DNA from: Malachius bipustulatus
Lineage: Eukaryota; Arthropoda; Insecta; Coleoptera; Melyridae
Assembly: GCA_910589415.1 (NCBI GenBank)
Contig: OU342635.1
Coordinates: 41,070,929 to 41,134,928 of the forward strand
DNA: 64,000 bases
Reading direction: 5' to 3'
Shown: positions 25,701-36,785 of the stretch, piece after piece
Position numbering within the stretch: position 1 is the first letter of the stretch
Layout: each line of letters begins with the position of its first letter
Notes under the pieces: generated by a model
Database searches by the model: none
What the model was told of the DNA's origin: nothing
What the model saw: the letters and a program-made list of their open reading frames with translations, nothing else
Position numbers and translations under genes: made by a program

Positions 25701-28700
25701 TTATGTTATAGGCAATATGCATAATGCAGGGATTCTATACAATACCTAGGCAATGTATACAATGCCGGGATCGTTCAGGCAATGTATGAAATGATTTCAA
25801 TTTCTTAAACTATTTCATACCTGACCTGGGTAATGTATGCGCAATGCCTAGGCATTGTATAGAATGCCCGTTGAACCATGGGCAATGTATGAAATAGAGT
25901 TTTTAAACAATTAAGTAGGTATACATGTTTTACAAATTGGTCAGGTCAGGTCAAGTCAAGTCATTTACTTTGACTGTCCCTTTAGATCAGGAAAGCGTTA
26001 TTCACGTACCCAACTGCATAGGTAATGGAAGTACCCATACCTGTTGTAATAACTGGTGCCTACCTACTTATTTAACAAAAAAAATAAATAAACTTGACTA
26101 CCTTATACCTATTATATGGATATATGAATTATTGGAGGGCAAATTAAGTTTAGCCCTACTTCATTTAATAACTAGGAGGAGTAAATTTAAATAAACCGCC
26201 AAAAAAAGTAGCTTCTCATTGGTGAATTCATAGGCAAAATTACACCCAGCAAAATTTGTACAGGAAATTGAATTTATGCAACACTCATCAATACTACAGA
26301 CGCTTGTTTTTATTGTTACCTAGGTCATTGTTTACGTTGTCAACGTCGGATGTTAAACATCAGTTATTAATCAGTTATTTCCAAAACCCTATAATTTCTT
26401 CTTCAATAAGTTCTTAAAAGTTATTTCAAAACAAAATAAGTTCTTTTTGAAGCCCATTCAGTTCTTTTTAGACACCAGACATCCTTTTGAGAATTTTTAA
26501 ATTATTTTTGGCTTTGCATTTTCATCCTGCAAACGATTTGAAGTGCCATATTATGGATAATCCTACATCCAGTACAAGTGAGAGGATGTCTCCTCCAAAG
26601 AAACGTTCCCGTTTAAATTTAGGCCATATGTCTGTCAATGAAAAACAGTGCATTTTGAATAGGTATAAACAGCAGTTGAGCGACGAGCCATATAAAAAGA
26701 TCAGTGTAACTGTATTGAAAATTTCCAAGTCATTGGGTGAGTATATTTCTATTTTATATTTTAGAACTTAATTTTATTAATTGAAGTGATGTATTAGGTA
26801 TTGCGGTGTCCACTGTGTACCGCACCATTAAAGAATACAGAACAACTGGAACAGTTAACGATTCTGCAAAGTGTGGTGCTGGTCGACCTGCTGTTGTTAA
26901 AAACTTCGATGAAGGAACGAAAAATTCTGTCAGGCAACTCGTTCATGGATTCTTTTTTAGAAACGAACTACCCACAATCGACAAAGTTTTAAGTGAAATA
27001 AAGAAACGATCAGATTTGCCAGAGGTGTCCCGTTCATCATTGTATACATTTCTCAAGTCACTTAACTTCAGGTAAATTATAGATATACAGCTGAAAACTT
27101 GGCTACATCTGGCTCATGACTGTATAGATAACGGTCTGTGTCACATTTTTTAAACTGAAGATAAGTACCTATTTACATAATATTATATGATATATGATGA
27201 TTATATGAAGTGGGCATGGATAACTCCCATCCTAAAAAAGGGAGATGCAGCCGATGTTACCAACTATCGACCCATTTCACTTCTGTGCAATTTTTCAAAG
27301 TGCTTTGAATGCATCATATATAACCGCATTTACAACCATGTAAAGAGTTTTATTTCGCCAGCACAGCACGGATTCGTCACAATGCGATCGACTGTAACCA
27401 ACTTGGCCACTTTCTGTCAGTTTACATCCGAGGTTATCGATATCAAAGGTCAAGTAGACGTGATCTATACTGACTTCCAGAAGGCATTTGATCGAGTAGA
27501 TCATTATGTCCTGCTGGAAAAACTAAAGCTCTATGGATTCGCTCCATCTCTTGTTTCGCTACTTACATCATATCTTCTTGAAAGGAGACAGTGTGTTAGG
27601 TATCGGAATTTCACGTCCTCTACATTTATTCCCACCTCAGGAGTGCCTCAGGGCTCAAATTTGGGTCCCCTCCTGTTTCTGCTGTTGATTAATGATCTTC
27701 CACCTTTACTCAGCTGCAACGCCTTGATGTATGCTGACGATATTAAAATGTATGCAAACATTAATTCTATAAACGATTGTCTGGTTCTGCAACAGAATGT
27801 CGATACTCTTGTTTCGTGGTGTGGGAAACATCGACTACTACTAAATACATCCAAGTGCAGCGTCATGTCTTTCTCCAAGAAGCAGAACAGGATAGTCTTT
27901 GACTATTCCATTGATAACTGCATCTTAAATAGACTTATCACAACTAGAGACTTAGGCGTGCTGTTTGACGACCAACTTACGTTTGCAAGTCATATCTCCG
28001 ATATAGTCTCAAAGGCTCATAAACTCTACGGATTCATTTACCGTAATTGTAGGAGCTTTAAAAACATCAATGCACTAACCTGTTTATTTTATAGTTTAAT
28101 AAGATCGAGACTTGAGTACGCTTGCATGATTTGGTTTCCCATTAATAAACAACATATCACCAACTTGGAGTCTATTCAGAGGAAGTTTTTGAAATTTTTA
28201 TTCCTTGTCGAACGTGGTGCTTATCCTGAGAGAGGTTTTGATCATGGTGTCCTTCTGAGAATGTTTGACTTCATTTCTCTTGAGACAAGACGTGTCATTG
28301 CAGTTGTTCGTTTTCTATATGGCATACTTAACCATGGCGTGGATTGTGCGTTTCTGTTGGGCCGAATATACTTTTTAGTTCCTCGTCATAACGCTAGGCA
28401 GCACACTTTATTGTACTCTCCGTCGTTCAGGACTAATGTGATGAAGCGATCTCCAATTAATATCATGTGTTATTATTTTAATATTATTTCGGAACGATGT
28501 GATGTGCATTTTGACAGTCATCACGGTATCTTGAACACAGCACTGGACTGTTTTACCTAGGATATTTAGATGTGTATTATTGTGTGGGTGTTTTGATTTC
28601 ATTTTTGTAGTTACTATTGTTAGAATACACTTGTTGTGTACACTTGATGTATTTTATGGTGTAATTTCTATTTTTTTTCCATCTATTTCCTGTAATTGGG

Positions 28701-28723
28701 TGCTTGCACCTGTTGGAAATAAA

Positions 28724-28767
<44 letters not shown>

Positions 28768-30836
28768 TATTATTATTATTTTTATGATGTAAATTTTCAG
28801 ATACTTGAAAAGGAATCGCAAGAGTATTTTAATTGAACGTGATGATATTGTCAGGTGGAGACGAATTTATCTAAAATCAATTAAGCAGTACAGAAATGCA
28901 GGCAGACCTATATATTACCTCGACGAAACATGGTTAAATGAAGGTCATACAAAACCAAAAATATGGGTGGATGCAACGATCAAGAGCAAGTGTCAGGCAT
29001 TCATTGAAGGATTATCCATAGGACTGAAAAATTCTTCAGGGAAGGGGAGAAGACTTATAATATTACATGTAGATTGTGAATCTGGTTTTGTGGAAGATGC
29101 ACTGCTGATTTTTGAAGGGAAAAAAAGCGGAGACTACCACGAGGAAATGAATTCTAATGTATTTGAGGAATGGTTTTCAAGACTTTTAAATAAATTGCCG
29201 GATAATGCCATTATTGTCATGGACAATGCGTCATATCATAGTCGAAAAATAGAAAAAATCCCAACATCTTCGTCAAAGAAAGTTGATATGCAGGAATGGC
29301 TTCGATAAAAAAAAATAAATTCGATGCAGATATGGTTCGTTCTGAATTATTACATTTGATTCGTCAGCATAAGGACCAAAATAATTTATATGTAACGGAC
29401 GAATTGGCAAGAAGTTGCAATAAAACTGTTTTAAGACTACCACCTTACCACTGTGAGTTAAATCCAATAGAACTGATTTGGGCTCAAGTAAATAAATAAA
29501 TAAATATCTTATAGCTGTGGTAAAGCCCAAGTGTCAGAAGTTTTCAAGTAGCCTCAAGGGCCTCTGACGTAACTTAACGACTGCTGTGAAGCAGCCGGGA
29601 CCCCCTTTTTAACGTGTACCTCCAAAGTGAAGGGTGAGGTAGCAGCGAAAAACAAAACTTTTAAATTACAAGATGCCAAGCAACTGTTCATAGAAGCACT
29701 TGCAAACGTTAGTCCTACTCACTGGAGACACTGCATTGAACATATTATCAAAGAAGAAGAAAAAATGGGCAAATTAGATGGTATTGTTGATGATTTAATC
29801 GAAATCGAATCAATTATTATTTCACCCAACGATCATGATTCAGATTCTATTTCATCTGAAGATGAAATGACCTGACTTTTCACCTGTTTTCTGTTGACTT
29901 TTCAAGATGTCTTATAAAAAGGGAATATGTATTTCCTTCTTTTACTTAATAAACTGGGAGATAGCAGCGACAGATAAAGAAACACTCTCTCAACATTTCA
30001 CCAAATGCAGTTGCATCAAGAATTGTAAATACTTCAAGTTCTGTTTCAATTTCCAAGACAGAAATTAAGAGATGAAACTCCAACTTCAGAAGCAAAGGAA
30101 AAACGCAAGGAACCCTAGTACAATTTCTCAGGTTTTTACTTTGGATGAACTAAAGACGACCATTAAGTCTTTAAAGAAAAGCCAAGCTGCCAGTTTTGAT
30201 GGTGTTTGTTCAGATTTCTTGAAAAAATTGGGGAGTGTTTCATTGAACTGGTTATTACATATTTTATTACATACATTCTCATTGCAGGAAAGCTGATTTT
30301 AAAAAAAGCGAAAATAATAGCAATCTTAAAACCTTGAAGATAACGCTTCCAGTTATAGACCGATCTCTTTGCTGAGTGTCACCTACAAGATTTTTGAAAA
30401 ATAACTCTAAATGCGTACTTCACCAATAATTGAAGAACATATTCCAATCGCACAAGGTGGATTTAGACCAAACATGGACTGCTGTGATAAAGTTTAGCTT
30501 CAACAACACATTTTGAATCTGGTCCTACAAAAACTGAAAATTGGACCAGTATTTATAGATCTTTCTGCTGCGTATGATACTACTTGGAAAAATTGACCCA
30601 TCCACAAATTATATAAAACAATTAAATGTAAAATAAAAACTTTATTATCTACGATGTTATGTATTATATAATGCATATATAAAATTTATTTATGTTACAT
30701 TGGCAAATATTGCCTAAAATAAAGTACTTTCAATCAATTTAATATGAATGTTAATAATTATTACCCTTAATATTCTACCAAATATCTAGAAATTATTCAA
30801 TTTCATTCTATTTATATCCAGAAAATTATTCAGCAC

Positions 30837-30870
<34 letters not shown>

Positions 30871-33800
30871 TCTCTCTTTATTGTACGTAAAATTACAACA
30901 ATCATTGCATCAGTACAATAGTGTTAAATAGAGTAAAATGTCGTGAAAACAAACAACGAACTAATCCAAACAAATCGCATGCGTATTCAAAAGGTCGTAC
31001 GCACGCGATTGAACAAAGAAAGCTTGAACATAGCAAAAAGTGTACATAAAAACATTAATCTATCTAAACATAGTACCTAATACTATATCGTCATATTAAG
31101 TCGAATGGGCCAGATACTAGCAAACGAAAGTATCTATATTTTCAACTGTTTAAGTCGGGAAGGAAGGGGAGGGGGGGGGGGGTGGAAGACAGTATGTCCA
31201 TGGTAGTATATGGTTCAAGCTCTGTGAGATGTTTCCGCAGATACAACTTGAACTGAGAGAATCTGACGGTTGAAGGGTCAAGTCGGAAATGGTTTAGGTA
31301 TTTTATAGACACGTATGTAAACGTCTTTTCAGAGGACGAGAGGTGGTGGGTTGGTAGTTTAAATAGATTGAATCGAGTATGATAGTTGTGTGAGAATCGG
31401 AAAGGATCAAGCTTAGCCTGATTTTTGTAAATAAGTTTGAGGAGGGAGAAAACATACAGGGCGGGCAATGTTAGTAGACCAAGTCGTCTGAATTGTCCCC
31501 TGCAAGACTCGCGGATGAATAAGTCTGCCAGGATCCTGAGAGCCCTCTTCTGAAGAAGGAAGACTTTACTGAGGGACTTCTCAGTGCTGCCCCAGACGGC
31601 GATGCCACAGGCTACGTGACTATAAAAATGTCCATAATATGCAGAGAGCAGAATATTATGGGAGACAGTGTGTTGGAGTCGTCTCAAAAGGAAACAGGAG
31701 CTAGCTAGTCGGTGGCATAGGAGGTCTGTGTGAGCTGCCCAGTTTAGATTTTGATCGATGTGAAAGCCTAAAAATTTCACGACCTCTCTGGGCTTAATCA
31801 GGGAATTTTCATTCGGGATGTCAGGTAGGGGTGGTAGACGTGATCCGGAAGAATGAAAGTCTATCAATTCAGTTTTTGTCAAGTTCAGTTTTAGTCTATT
31901 GACTCTAAGCCATGTAGAGGCTTTTTCCAGTGGGTCTTGAACGGTTGATATAATTTCCGAAATGTCGCTTGTCTTTATCTTAATGAGAATGGTTGTATCG
32001 TCTGCATAGTTGACGCAGATGGAATTTGAAGATGTTATTTTGGGACCTAATTCGTTGATGAAAATGAGACTATAATACTGATATATTATGCAAATCACAA
32101 TGATTTGTGATACTGCTGTAGAGTCTCTCCTGAAAACTAGACTTCCTACACCGAAAACAAGTCCTATCTTCCTTATTAATAATTATTGTTTCAATTCAAA
32201 TTTGCCGCCAAAAAAAATCTGGTGATTTAATCTGGTGACTTTTAGTGGTGTAAGTGATACTTTGCAGTTTACTCCTCCTAGTTGTTATTAAATCAGGTAT
32301 AGTAGTGAGACGGGTGCCTACCCTCTTGACACCAGTTTTTGTAGACTCACCTTCTTTCTGGCTGTCAAGGGGTTGGACCGCTATCAAGTGGGCCGAGCGG
32401 TTTGCCAATGATAGTGGTCAGAGAGGTGTGAGGCACGCAGATTCGGGGGCTGCTAAGAGTAGAGCCCTCTTTAGGTGAAATTCAGCGTTAGGGTGGTCAA
32501 GGGTGGGAAATATGAACACCAAAGGTATGATTAAAATTATTTACTAAAATAAAAATAAAATAAAATTACACTACTGAGATATCAACTTAATTATTTCATG
32601 ATCTACTACTAAATTTCGATTTATAAAAACTGATATGTAAAGTTTAACAGGAAAAATTAATTTTAGAAAAAAAGAAAAAAAACAAACTTTAGGAAAAAAA
32701 AACTATCTTACGTACAATCTGACTCTACTCAACTACCATTTTATTTGTGGGAATAGTGCTGTGGCGGTACCTGATCTGATTAATTTAATTTAGTTTCACA
32801 GGTGACGTTAATAAAAAAAAATCAAAAATAAAATTTCTTTAAATAAAAAAAAATAATAAAATTCATTAAAAAATCTTTCGAACGGAAAAACAGTAAAGTT
32901 CTAGTGTTAGTCTCATCGACTTACTACTTAGACGTAGCCCTTGGATTTTCCCTTTCTGTAGCTGTGACTGCAGCTCTGCTGGGTATCTCCCCGTCAAAGG
33001 AACAAACTCACTCACTCGCGTTTACTTTAATTTCTCGCGCGAACGCCCTGACCGTCCTCTTCGGTCCCCGAATCACCACTAACTTTTTGGTTTCTAAACC
33101 CCTTTCCAAATCAGTTACTCTTTCTCGGGTTTCGAAATGTGATTTCCACTGGAGTGTTGCCACTTTGACTTTTATTTACCGGTCGTCCAGTTACTTGACG
33201 TAGGTAAACAAAAGCAAGGTGCACTCTGACAGGGAAATGACAACCATGCGAGTTGTTCCAGTTTAGCAATCGTTCCGCAGTCAGCGTTACATTAAAAAAT
33301 TCAGCTAGCGTCATTAAAAATTTGCCGCGGTGGTTGTTTCATGGCCTAGTTAAATTGTTTTTGCTTTTCGTTTACGACGCTTAATATTGCTTAAAAATTA
33401 AATACGCAGTATTTCGAAATTGTGCAATTTCATTGACTCCTGATTAAGTAAAATATGTAATTTAATTATAATTTATTTTCTTTTTAAAACTAAGTAACTA
33501 TGCCAAAAAATACCGCGACTATCCTGGCTCTGCCACAGTAGGATGCACGTTTCGTTGCCCGTTGTCGTTCATTATACACATTGCCTGATGCGCCTCTGGT
33601 ATTCTATACAATACCAAGGCAATGTATGAAATAAATCGTATTTCACACATTGCCTGGACGTTTTACGCAATGTATACAATGACTAGGTATTATATACAAT
33701 ACCGGATTATATACATTGCCTATAACACATATACAGTGTGTGTCACAGGCATGGTACACCCCCTTGTTTTCTTTATTTTTTGAGATAATTTTTTGAAATT

Positions 33801-34900
33801 TGGTACGTCGCATATTCTCGATAGAGCGTACTTTTTAGCAGAAAATTGAATTTTTTCTCACATCCGGTTTTTTCGGAAATGTTACCAACTTTTTATTTTT
33901 AAATGGGACATATATTATTATATTTTTGGATTCTATACATTTGTACGAATCCAACAATACCACATAAGTACCGTTTTAAATGTCAAATTTGTTTTTATTT
34001 CTCAATTATAGTGTGCCATGACTTCAGTTGTGTTCGTCACAGATGCAAAATGGGTACACCAAAATGTCCCTTATTAAGAGTACTAGTAGATGGTACCTCG
34101 GTACCAATATGGTACCATTTGAAAAAAAATGAATCCAGCTCAAAAAATCATTCCGGTACGCATAATTTATCCATAAATCACTTAATTTAGTACTTTGAAC
34201 AAAAATTCGAGTTTTCTAGCATTAGATGATCCAATTGGAGTAAAACGAAATAGTCATGGCACACTATAATTGAGAAATAAAAAATTAAATAAAAAGAAAT
34301 TTGACATTTAAAATGGTACTTATGTGGTATAGTTGGATTCGTACAAATGTATAGAATCCAAAACTATAATAATATATAGGGTCTCCTATTTAAAAATAAA
34401 AAGTTGGTAACATTTCCGGAAAAACCGGATGTGGGAAAAAATTCAGTTTTCTGCTAAAAAGTGCGCTCTACCGAGAATATGCGACGTACCAAATTTCTAA
34501 AAATTATCTCAGAAAACAAAGAAAAAAAAGGGGGTGTACCATGCCTGCGACACACACTGTATGTAGTCCTGAATATTGTGCCATTCATATGCCATTCATA
34601 TTCTGCAAGTGCACATTTCTTGAAAGTGCTCATTATTTTATGAAATTAGACGAAATTAAAATGAGTAATTAATTAATATATAGACTCACTCGTTTTTACA
34701 TAAAGAATATGTAAAAGGGACGTTATCAGCAAAATATAAGGAAAAGCGATATTTGCGAACGCTTTGATCGTGTAATTAATTCCAGGAGAAAGTTCTTCGC
34801 TTGTCTTCGGCCAAAGAAAATGTAACTGGAGGAATTTTAGACAAGGCCGAAGAATTGTTATTTGTTGCTTGTTTTCAGTGGATACTTCAAAAGAGGTCAT
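22685..34900 (-). CDS. Odorant receptor A (insect 7-TM Or family), six exons, 391 aa
   Basis: Exons in coding order on the minus strand: 34900-34690, 24244-23680, 23627-23519, 23091-23002, 22940-22785 and 22729-22685. All introns are GT-AG and phases join exactly (1, 2, 0, 0, 0). The start is the ATG of MTSFEVSTEN; an upstream in-frame GTG is not used as a start here. Hydrophobic segments fit the seven-helix, inverted-topology Or fold. The C-terminal region has the Or hallmarks GGEILLNE, GSGLYCANWMEF, FRTQQPLVLTAS and FGYMSLGVF. In the family the receptor pairs with Orco as a ligand-gated cation channel in sensory neuron dendrites. The ligand is unknown. Intron 1 is 10.4 kb because a DNA transposon and a foldback sit in it; the paralogue's is 1.5 kb. 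No frame lesion was found, so the gene may still work if the long intron is spliced. Confidence 0.88.
27200..28782 (+). mobile_element. 5'-truncated Jockey-type LINE with (ATT)n tail in transposase intron
   Basis: The insert lies in transposase intron 2 (27072-28800). It starts near 27200 and ends in a TTATTATTATTATTATTATT-type tail at about 28726-28782. The 7-bp sequence TATGATG occurs just before it (27193-27199) and just after it (28783-28789), as expected for target-primed integration. Because it sits in an intron and leaves the acceptor intact, it need not have inactivated the transposase. Confidence 0.8.
27205..28560 (+). CDS. LINE reverse transcriptase, 5'-truncated
   Basis: An intact 451-codon frame begins inside the RT palm. 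It shows WITPILKKGDAADVTNYRPI, FQKAFDRVDH (the A-box Asp), SGVPQGSNLGPLLFLLLIND and the catalytic YADD near 27730. The thumb and C-terminal region follow to the stop at 28558-28560, and there is no RNase H. This order fits the Jockey group. The endonuclease and ORF1 were lost by 5' truncation on insertion. It has no in-frame stops, so insertion is probably recent relative to other LINEs here. Confidence 0.85.
   Translation: MKWAWITPILKKGDAADVTNYRPISLLCNFSKCFECIIYNRIYNHVKSFISPAQHGFVTMRSTVTNLATFCQFTSEVIDIKGQVDVIYTDFQKAFDRVDHYVLLEKLKLYGFAPSLVSLLTSYLLERRQCVRYRNFTSSTFIPTSGVPQGSNLGPLLFLLLINDLPPLLSCNALMYADDIKMYANINSINDCLVLQQNVDTLVSWCGKHRLLLNTSKCSVMSFSKKQNRIVFDYSIDNCILNRLITTRDLGVLFDDQLTFASHISDIVSKAHKLYGFIYRNCRSFKNINALTCLFYSLIRSRLEYACMIWFPINKQHITNLESIQRKFLKFLFLVERGAYPERGFDHGVLLRMFDFISLETRRVIAVVRFLYGILNHGVDCAFLLGRIYFLVPRHNARQHTLLYSPSFRTNVMKRSPINIMCYYFNIISERCDVHFDSHHGILNTALDCFT
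29493..29624 (-). mobile_element. SINE-like insert with (ATTT)n tail
   Basis: About 130 bp interrupts the transposase between IWAQV and the following KGEVAAKNKTF. Read on the minus strand it ends in repeated ATTT units (plus strand TAAATAAATAAATAAAT). Near-identical AAGTAAA (29486-29492) and AAGTGAA (29625-29631) border it and may be a target duplication. No RNA polymerase III A and B boxes are visible, so it is a 3' fragment or another short retroelement. Confidence 0.6.
30072..30600 (+). pseudogene. Decayed LINE reverse transcriptase fragment
   Basis: Pieces of an RT appear in order but in changing frames: FTLDELKTTIKSLKKSQAAS, then SSYRPISLLSVTYKIFEK, then IPIAQGGFRPNMDCCDK, then FIDLSAAYDTTW (A-box). 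Several stops and indels separate them. It lies downstream of the transposase within the DNA transposon, so it inserted into that element. Confidence 0.7.
30838..32085 (-). mobile_element. 5'-truncated Jockey-type LINE with (ATT)n tail
   Basis: On the minus strand the coding region ends at 31142, a UTR of about 270 bp follows, and the element finishes in an (ATT)n run (plus strand ATAATAATAATAATAATAAT at 30838-30870). The tail type is the same as in the LINE at 27200-28782, but the protein is different. Confidence 0.78.
31142..32080 (-). CDS. LINE reverse transcriptase C-terminal part
   Basis: The frame begins within the RT just before the catalytic YADD (near 32000, SICVNYADDTTILI). It continues through KLNLTKTELIDFHSSGSR, VKFLGFHIDQNLNWAAHTD and a long thumb/connection region (YYGHFYSHVACGIAVWGSTE, then LQKRALRILADL). 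It stops after PLPFLPDLNS. It has no RNase H and no internal stops over about 310 codons. The N-terminal half of the RT and the endonuclease are absent. Confidence 0.82.
   Translation of the reverse strand, partial: QYYSLIFINELGPKITSSNSICVNYADDTTILIKIKTSDISEIISTVQDPLEKASTWLRVNRLKLNLTKTELIDFHSSGSRLPPLPDIPNENSLIKPREVVKFLGFHIDQNLNWAAHTDLLCHRLASSCFLLRRLQHTVSHNILLSAYYGHFYSHVACGIAVWGSTEKSLSKVFLLQKRALRILADLFIRESCRGQFRRLGLLTLPALYVFSLLKLIYKNQAKLDPFRFSHNYHTRFNLFKLPTHHLSSSEKTFTYVSIKYLNHFRLDPSTVRFSQFKLYLRKHLTELEPYTTMDILSSTPPPLPFLPDLNS
32100..33600. other. Non-coding interior of the DNA transposon
   Basis: No gene seen. The stretch includes A-rich runs (about 32660-32880) and a slightly GC-richer part at 32900-33130 whose short frame shows no domain. 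It is presumed to be the transposon's 3' non-coding region plus unrecognised inserts. Confidence 0.4.
33732..34561. mobile_element. Foldback MITE with TA target duplication
   Basis: Inverted arms of about 290 bp run from CAGTGTGTGTCACAGGCATG (33734) to its mirror CATGCCTGCGACACACACTG (ending 34559), with TA at both borders. The core separating the arms is about 34022-34252. It sits directly against the right end of the DD82E transposon, in OR A intron 1, and is absent from unit B. Minor open frames inside have no meaning. Confidence 0.88.
34690..34900 (-). CDS. Odorant receptor A, exon 1
   Basis: Encodes the cytoplasmic N-terminus and first membrane helix (about residues 47-68, AFANIAFPYILLITSLLHIL). 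The GTGAGT donor follows a phase-1 end; the split codon completes with AT from exon 2 to give Asn. It is listed separately because it lies about 10 kb from the rest of the gene, beyond the inserted transposons. Confidence 0.87.
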
Positions 34901-35455
34901 TTCAGTTTTCAGAAACAACACGTATTCATATAAGATACAAGCACCTATCGCTTCTGCTGGATGAAAAAATATGCTCTTCTACTATTATACAATATGGACA
35001 AAGACCTTAACTCTCTACTGCCATGAATCTAAAACGATACTAACAGGAACAGGATAGGAACATCGCTCATCAAATGAGACGGTTATTGATTGGATGGTAA
35101 ATTAAGAGACAAATCTATGGTATCTGCAGCGATAATAAGCAATTATTATGTCATCTGTCCGTGAATAAATCAGAGTCTATTTTTTCTCTATAACCCTGAA
35201 TATTGCTTTGATCAATATACCTACCCACCTGCATTCAATTCATAATCCTTTTCTAAAGAATATATTTCTGGAGGTCGTCTTTTCCCGATCTCTGATTGTT
35301 TTCATGCATCATAATCATTTTTCCTATAAAATTTTGCATTGATATAAAATCTAAATTAGATGATTTTTGAAAAAAAGCCTTTATGGAGTAAACTGACCCT
35401 TAAAGTATCTTTCAAATGGTAGGTCATGACATGAGAGTATCGAATAAAAAAGAAG

Positions 35456-35923
35456 TACAGTGGAGTCTCGCTAATCCGAGTCCCGGTGTTCCGAGCTTCC
35501 GTGTGATCCGAGCTAAAAATAGAATTTACACGATCCGTATTAACCGAGCAACATTATGCTAGGTTCCGCTTTATTCGAGCTATCGCATTCCCTGTTAAAG
35601 TACATACATACATATTATGTAAATTACAAAATGGTACTGTAGGGATTATTTTTTTAATACAATAATAATGTACTGGCATAAATGTATTTCAATTTGAATT
35701 ATTATTTTTTATGTAGGTATAATACATAAATATGCGCGCACCTACATACAGGCATGCAGATGTACATATGTAATTACATATGTCGTGGGCTCGATTTAAG
35801 CGGAACAAAGTTCAGCGACGGTCGGATTAGACGGATTATTTTTTCATCCGTGAGATCCGAGTTTCCCGCAAATCCGAGCACCGTCCGGTCCCGTTTAGCT
35901 CGAATGAACGGGACTCTACTGTA
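35456..35923. mobile_element. pogo/Tigger-like MITE with TA target duplication
   Basis: The left end CAGTGGAGTCTCGCTAATCC (35458) and right end GAATGAACGGGACTCTACTG (ending 35921) are inverted relatives, flanked by TA. The CAGTRGAGTCYCG terminus is characteristic of the pogo/Tigger group. Subterminal CCGAG motifs recur in both arms. It has no transposase. It is absent from unit B at the corresponding place (near 48400). Confidence 0.8.
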
Positions 35924-36436
35924 CTGTTGTCTGATATAGTCCTCAAGAATTCGAAGAGAGAACTAAAATGACGTAGCGAATGACTCACCCCCCCCCAATC
36001 GACGCAGCTTCACCCAGTCCAATAAAAAAAAACTATGTTCAATGGCAACCCCCTACTTGTTTATTTATCTTATTTCTTTATTTGTAACACCTATTCAACA
36101 GAATTTAAATTTCAATTACAGAACAAGAAGAATCAAATTGAGAGCTATAAACTCAAGTTAGACGTAAATTTTCATGAAACGGTAACCAAAATGATACACA
36201 CAAAATCACAAACAGCAAGTAGCAATAGCAAGGAGTAGCCTAAATGTAGCGATATTAATTTAAAACGGTGTTCCCTAGTTTAGCATAAAATACCTTATAG
36301 CAGTGGCGGCTCCTGGATTGCGAAGTAAGTGAAGTGTATAGATTTTTCACACGACAAGGTCCGGTCAGCTCGATTTGTTTTTTGCAAACACATCAGGTCA
36401 GCCCTAAAATTCAATTTTTGCAAAGTCCGGTCAGCT

Positions 36437-36473
36437 TGTTTTTAGTGTATTTTTTAACAAAAAAATACACTAA
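36437..36473. repeat. Short perfect hairpin
   Basis: TTTTTAGTGTATTTTTT and its complement AAAAAAATACACTAAAAA are separated by only a few bases. It lies at the left limit of a 4.3 kb block present in unit A and absent from unit B. Confidence 0.6.
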
Positions 36474-36785
36474 AAATCAAATATATATATACCTATATTC
36501 GTTTGAAATTATAAATTGCAGTCTTACGATTAACATGTTGTTTAGTTTATTAAATTACAATATGATTGGTTTCGTCGATCATGGGGAAAAGAACGATCTG
36601 TAGGATATTCTGATGTGATGTTGACATCATGGTGAAGCATTTGCTTTGAGAGATATAGTCTAGGGAAAACCCCATTAAAAAACCTAGACACACCATCCTG
36701 TTGAGATTGGTTTAAAGTTCACTTGTTCACACAATCACTTTGCAGCATCCGTCTGAGGTTATCTGGCTGTTAATGTAGATTTTGT

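Larger units (their letters stand above)
26553..29875 (+). pseudogene. DD82E transposase, three exons, frameshifted and interrupted
   Basis: Exon 1 (26553-26736) starts MDNPTSSTSERM and ends in phase 1. Exon 2 (26798-27071) carries the helix-turn-helix region (VSTVYRTIKEYRTTGTVND, then AGRPAVV). Exon 3 starts at 28801 and holds the catalytic core: YLDETWLNEGHT (first Asp, near 28920), IIVMDNASYHS (second Asp, near 29220) and LPPYHCELNPIELIW (Glu, near 29465). Allowing one frame slip at the A-run near 29303, exactly 82 residues separate the second Asp and the Glu. A SINE-like insert (about 29493-29624) splits the frame again before the C-terminal part (29627-29872), which is acidic at its end (DSDSISSEDE). 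It belongs to the IS630/Tc1-mariner DDE clan. The long D-E gap matches DD82E/Sailor rather than Tc1 (DD34E) or mariner (DD34D). Confidence 0.85.
25698..33731 (+). mobile_element. DD82E/Sailor-type DNA transposon with long TIRs, in OR A intron 1
   Basis: The ends at about 25698-25800 and 33630-33731 are inverted copies of each other. Each starts with a TGTTATAGGCAAT-type terminus, and both are filled with GGCAATGTATACAATGCC-like motifs that are themselves palindromic. Between them lies an intron-containing DDE transposase gene on the plus strand (26553-29875). The ~8 kb length is inflated by a Jockey-type LINE in the transposase intron, a SINE-like piece in its last exon and two further LINE remnants. 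Unit B (near 47670) has the uninterrupted target. The target duplication is not certain because the edge bases (CATAT) are shared with the TIR and a foldback abuts the right end. Confidence 0.8.

Noticed and set aside
28580..28792. Plus-strand frame of 70 codons ending in a run of Tyr and Ile
   Set aside because: It is translation of the LINE 3' UTR and its (ATT)n tail.
30838..30870. ATA/TAA microsatellites considered as CRISPR-like or independent repeats
   Set aside because: They are the 3' tails of minus-strand LINEs. No spacer-repeat structure is present.
34903..34921. Upstream in-frame extension of OR A exon 1
   Set aside because: It begins with GTG, not ATG. The ATG at 34900 aligns with the starts of the paralogues.
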